DNA of 64,000 nucleotides from JACKAN01 sp964502735 (GTDB lineage: Bacteria > Bdellovibrionota > Bdellovibrionia > Bdellovibrionales > UBA1609), in NCBI GenBank assembly GCA_964502735.1, contig CAZCYD010000006.1, positions 1-64,000 on the forward strand, read 5' to 3'. The notes under the pieces were generated by a model. It was not told the origin of the DNA and searched no databases. It worked only from the letters and a program-made list of their open reading frames with translations. Below are positions 61,499 through 64,000 of the stretch, in pieces. The position numbers and the translations under genes were made by a program. The first letter of the stretch is position 1. Every line of letters starts with the position of its first letter.

Positions 61499-62377
61499 CT
61501 ATCGTGGAGATACTGGCTTATAGACAAACAAAGACTCTTTTCTTTTTTTAGCTCGCAAATCAACTCCATTTAAAAAAAATGGACCCTCATGAGCTTCTAA
61601 GCGAGACTGAAACTCCCTAAGACTAAGCTCATCTAAAGGGCGAATATCAAAACCAGCCGACTGGTAAAATTTGGTAAAATCTCCTCTTTGCTCTTTCAAA
61701 AAAAATCCCTCCCAATACTTGGGGTCGACTTTAAGCCTATAGGTCAAAGTATTCGAATAATCATGAACGGGAGTAAAGGCCGTAAGAACCTCAAAAGCCC
61801 CGTATTGTGAATGCAAACTTAGGGCGGGGCTGTCCCACTGAGTGGCTCCACAGCAAGTTTCAATATTAGCATACCATAAGCCAAAACACTTGGTCAAAAA
61901 ACCCAGTCCGTAGAGGCGACTTTCTGGTTCCACCAAAGAATTGACTGAACTCAAATTGTGGGCAAACCACTCTCCCTCACGCATAGTCGGGATAATGATA
62001 AACAAGGATATCGGTGTCCACTCCTGATCAGATTTTCCCCCCAAGGCCACTTGCCATTCTATTGGAAGAGTGCAGGTCCTCTGCGCAAATCCCGCAACAA
62101 AGCCCGGCATTATAGCACAATCATAGAAAACCCACCTCGGCATGGCCAACCCTGAACTGTGAAAAGCCCTTCTTTCCATATTCAAAATCTGGTTGGCATA
62201 ACTCACCTGTCCCATGTGTAGGGGATTAAACCACAAAGGCTCCCGAGGGAACCAATCGATTTTAAAGATAGACCCAGGGCTCTGAACCCTCATATCTTCA
62301 CGCACAAATACATAAGGGCGAATATTCTCATCGCCAAGCCAACTTAACTTGTCTCCACCTAATTGCTGTAAGTTCAT
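61499..62377 (-). CDS. Conserved hypothetical protein
   Basis: 292 residues from ATG 62377, which overlaps the stop of the LOG gene as ATGA. It is a soluble, aromatic-rich protein with no membrane helix. Notable segments are RPYVFVREDMRVQSPG, NIETCCGATQWDSPAL and ALSLHSQYGAFEVLTAFTPV. No family is recognised. The coupling and position between LOG and BolA imply a cytoplasmic housekeeping-type role, but none can be named. Confidence 0.7.
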   Translation of the reverse strand: MNLQQLGGDKLSWLGDENIRPYVFVREDMRVQSPGSIFKIDWFPREPLWFNPLHMGQVSYANQILNMERRAFHSSGLAMPRWVFYDCAIMPGFVAGFAQRTCTLPIEWQVALGGKSDQEWTPISLFIIIPTMREGEWFAHNLSSVNSLVEPESRLYGLGFLTKCFGLWYANIETCCGATQWDSPALSLHSQYGAFEVLTAFTPVHDYSNTLTYRLKVDPKYWEGFFLKEQRGDFTKFYQSAGFDIRPLDELSLREFQSRLEAHEGPFFLNGVDLRAKKRKESLFVYKPVSPR

Positions 62378-62916
62378 AAATTCCAACTTTTAAACAAATC
62401 TGAACTGGTCGGTACGCTTGTATACAAATCCTCTAGAGCCTCATAAATCATGCCCCTTTCCTTAAGCTCATAAAAACAATCAAATAAGGGCTGCCAAGAG
62501 TCTAAAAAATTTAAAAAATAAATTGGTTTCTGGTACTCACCCAACTGTTTAAGAGCCATAACTTCTGTAATTTCGTCCATAGTACCCACCCCACCAGGAA
62601 ATGCAATTACAGCATCAGTCCCTTCGAGCATACTCCGTTTTCTATCCAAAAGATTCCCAACAACTCTAAGTTCTGAAAGCCCCTCGTGTACAATCCCCTT
62701 TTGATTTAAATACTCAGGAATAACTCCTCGAACACACCCTCCCATTTTTAATACTGAGTCGGCTAAATGGCCCATCAGCCCCACACAGGAGCCGCCGTAT
62801 ACAATTTCGATATGATTCCTGACTAACCCTGCAGCTAAATTTTCTATTTCAGAAAAGTACAACGGACTTACCCTGCTACTGGAACTACAGAAAATAGTAA
62901 CTCGACTTGGCTTCAT
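62374..62916 (-). CDS. LOG-family protein (cytokinin-activating-type phosphoribohydrolase fold)
   Basis: 180 residues. The LOG motif PGGVGTMDEITEV (PGGxGTxxE), preceded by GGSCVGLMGHLADSVL, is diagnostic. Family members hydrolyse nucleoside 5'-monophosphates to base plus ribose 5-phosphate; in bacteria the substrate is usually AMP or a related nucleotide. The start overlaps the fumC stop, and the end overlaps the next gene start. Confidence 0.93.
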   Translation of the reverse strand: MKPSRVTIFCSSSSRVSPLYFSEIENLAAGLVRNHIEIVYGGSCVGLMGHLADSVLKMGGCVRGVIPEYLNQKGIVHEGLSELRVVGNLLDRKRSMLEGTDAVIAFPGGVGTMDEITEVMALKQLGEYQKPIYFLNFLDSWQPLFDCFYELKERGMIYEALEDLYTSVPTSSDLFKSWNL

Positions 62917-64000
62917 ATACGAGGGCCAACCATATTTTCGGGTCGAACAATTTGTTCAAATTTTTCAGCTGTAAGTAAACCTAAGTTAACAGCCTCCTCT
63001 TTTAGAGTTGTACCGTTTTCGTAGGCTTTTTTTGCAATTTTTGCGGCATTGTCATAACCAATATGGGGGTTCAGTGCTGTAACTAACATCAATGAGTTCT
63101 CTAGATGCTCCTGGATCTTTTTGGCATTGGCTTCGATACCCACTACGCAATTGTCTGTAAAGCTGTCACAGGCGTCACTCAACAAACGAATAGAATTCAA
63201 AACATTAAAAACAATTAAGGGTTTAAATACATTCAATTGAAAATGCCCCTGGCAACCTCCAACAGCCACAGCCATGTCATTACCAATAACTTGAGCACAA
63301 ACCATTGTCATGGCTTCACACTGTGTAGGATTAACTTTACCAGGCATAATTGAACTGCCCGGCTCGTTTGCCGGAAGAATCAACTCGCCAATTCCGCAGC
63401 GAGGCCCACTTCCTAAAAGTCTAACGTCGTTGGCAATTTTCATTAAGCTACAGGCTAAAACTTTTAAATTGCCACTAACCTCCACCAAGGCATCGTGAGC
63501 AGAAAGAGCCTCAAATTTATTGGGCGCTGAAACAAATGGAAGACCTGTTTCTTCGGCAATATAATCGGCGGCTTTTTTGGCAAATTCTGGATGAGTATTT
63601 AGGCCCGTCCCCACGGCTGTCCCACCTAAAGCTAATTCGTAAACATGAGGCAAAACCTTATTTACCCTCACAATTCCATTTTCAACTTGCTGTACCCAAG
63701 CGGAAAACTCTTGCCCGAGAGTCAGGGGGGTAGCATCCATTAAATGGGTTCTTCCAATTTTTACTAAATTTTCAAAAGTCTTAGCTTTAACCTCCAAAGC
63801 CTTTTTCAGTTTTGCCAACATAGGTATTAGGCGGTTTTGCAGTTGTTCACCAACGGCAATATGCATAGCCGTAGGAAATGTATCGTTTGAGGATTGAGCT
63901 TTATTGACATCATCATTGGGGTGAATCGATTTATCACCGACGGTTCCACCTTTAATAGCTACTGCCCGATTAGCGATCACTTCGTTCACATTCATATTAG
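62913..64000 (-). CDS. fumC: Fumarate hydratase class II, partial (5' end beyond window)
   Basis: 362 residues visible of a usual 460-odd. The frame continues off the window edge (reading TNMNVNEVIANRA at the first residues). Signature GSSIMPGKVNPTQCE is diagnostic of the aspartase/fumarase superfamily and HPNDDVNKAQSSNDTFPTAMH is the FumC substrate-site stretch. The enzyme interconverts fumarate and L-malate in the TCA cycle. Its stop is overlapped by the LOG gene, so fumC leads this operon as far as can be seen. Confidence 0.97.
   Translation of the reverse strand, partial: NMNVNEVIANRAVAIKGGTVGDKSIHPNDDVNKAQSSNDTFPTAMHIAVGEQLQNRLIPMLAKLKKALEVKAKTFENLVKIGRTHLMDATPLTLGQEFSAWVQQVENGIVRVNKVLPHVYELALGGTAVGTGLNTHPEFAKKAADYIAEETGLPFVSAPNKFEALSAHDALVEVSGNLKVLACSLMKIANDVRLLGSGPRCGIGELILPANEPGSSIMPGKVNPTQCEAMTMVCAQVIGNDMAVAVGGCQGHFQLNVFKPLIVFNVLNSIRLLSDACDSFTDNCVVGIEANAKKIQEHLENSLMLVTALNPHIGYDNAAKIAKKAYENGTTLKEEAVNLGLLTAEKFEQIVRPENMVGPRI

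Noticed and set aside
1..64000. CRISPR array
   Set aside because: No series of regularly spaced identical repeats with unique spacers was seen; the repeats present are palindromes or short degenerate tandems.
1..64000. tRNA or rRNA genes
   Set aside because: I could not find a convincing cloverleaf or T-arm GGTTCGAATCC-like sequence by eye. A tRNA search would be decisive.

Overview
The window is a 64 kb, AT-rich, gene-dense bacterial chromosome segment. It looks like a low-GC member of the Bdellovibrionota (Bdellovibrio and relatives). Support comes from the many lipoproteins (including the FQNC/YMNC lipobox style), a large secretome of short orphan secreted proteins, GlnRS and EttA, and two chromatin-type proteins: a zinc-finger/histone-fold protein and an H1-like/SWIB protein. 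The assignment is inference, since there is no rRNA or other decisive marker. A run of exactly 100 N at 5163-5262 shows this is a scaffolded draft assembly.

Layout. 0-5.3 kb: ArsR regulator, TolC-like channel, RND pump and a DUF2892 membrane protein in one operon; the usual periplasmic adaptor gene is absent. 5.3-12.2 kb: outer-membrane and transport genes, a single-domain asparaginase, GlnRS, RsmE and a methyltransferase. 12.2-17.5 kb: a subtilase translationally coupled to a secreted DUF6531/RHS-type protein, the zinc-finger histone, a diguanylate cyclase and an SDR. 18-22.5 kb: a cytochrome/PKD lipoprotein and a stress-like group (glycine-zipper, BON, small hydrophilic, membrane and hemerythrin proteins). 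22.6-31.6 kb: an island of secreted proteins and lipoproteins, including an ankyrin lipoprotein/porin-like operon and a secreted nuclease. 31.9-38.4 kb: DASS anion transporter, NAGGN-type M42 peptidase, oligopeptide-binding lipoprotein and K+/H+ antiporter. 38.5-43.1 kb: a decay zone with remnants of katG, a cytochrome c peroxidase and a TacAT toxin-antitoxin pair.

43.9-50.8 kb is the most interesting region. Seven genes on the minus strand, six junctions of which five overlap, encode both subunits of a 2-aminophenol-1,6-dioxygenase-type extradiol enzyme, a 2-aminomuconic-semialdehyde-type dehydrogenase and a 2-aminomuconate-deaminase-type RidA protein. They are combined with a luciferase-like flavin monooxygenase, an SDR with no normal start codon, and an asparaginase-II-like hydrolase. 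I read this as an aminophenol-type ring-cleavage pathway for an unusual substrate, or a biosynthetic use of that chemistry.

51-64 kb is mostly housekeeping: Orn, AhcY, MetAP, EttA, BolA, LOG protein and FumC. It also contains an XRE-PAS regulator broken at an A8 run and the SWIB/H1-like protein.

Two dispersed repeat families run through the window. One is a set of large near-perfect palindromes: three complete copies and one half copy, with two conserved unpaired loops. The other is a short intergenic repeat, TAACCCAAATCC-NNN-GATAAAA, in four copies, two of which supply the stop codon of a gene.
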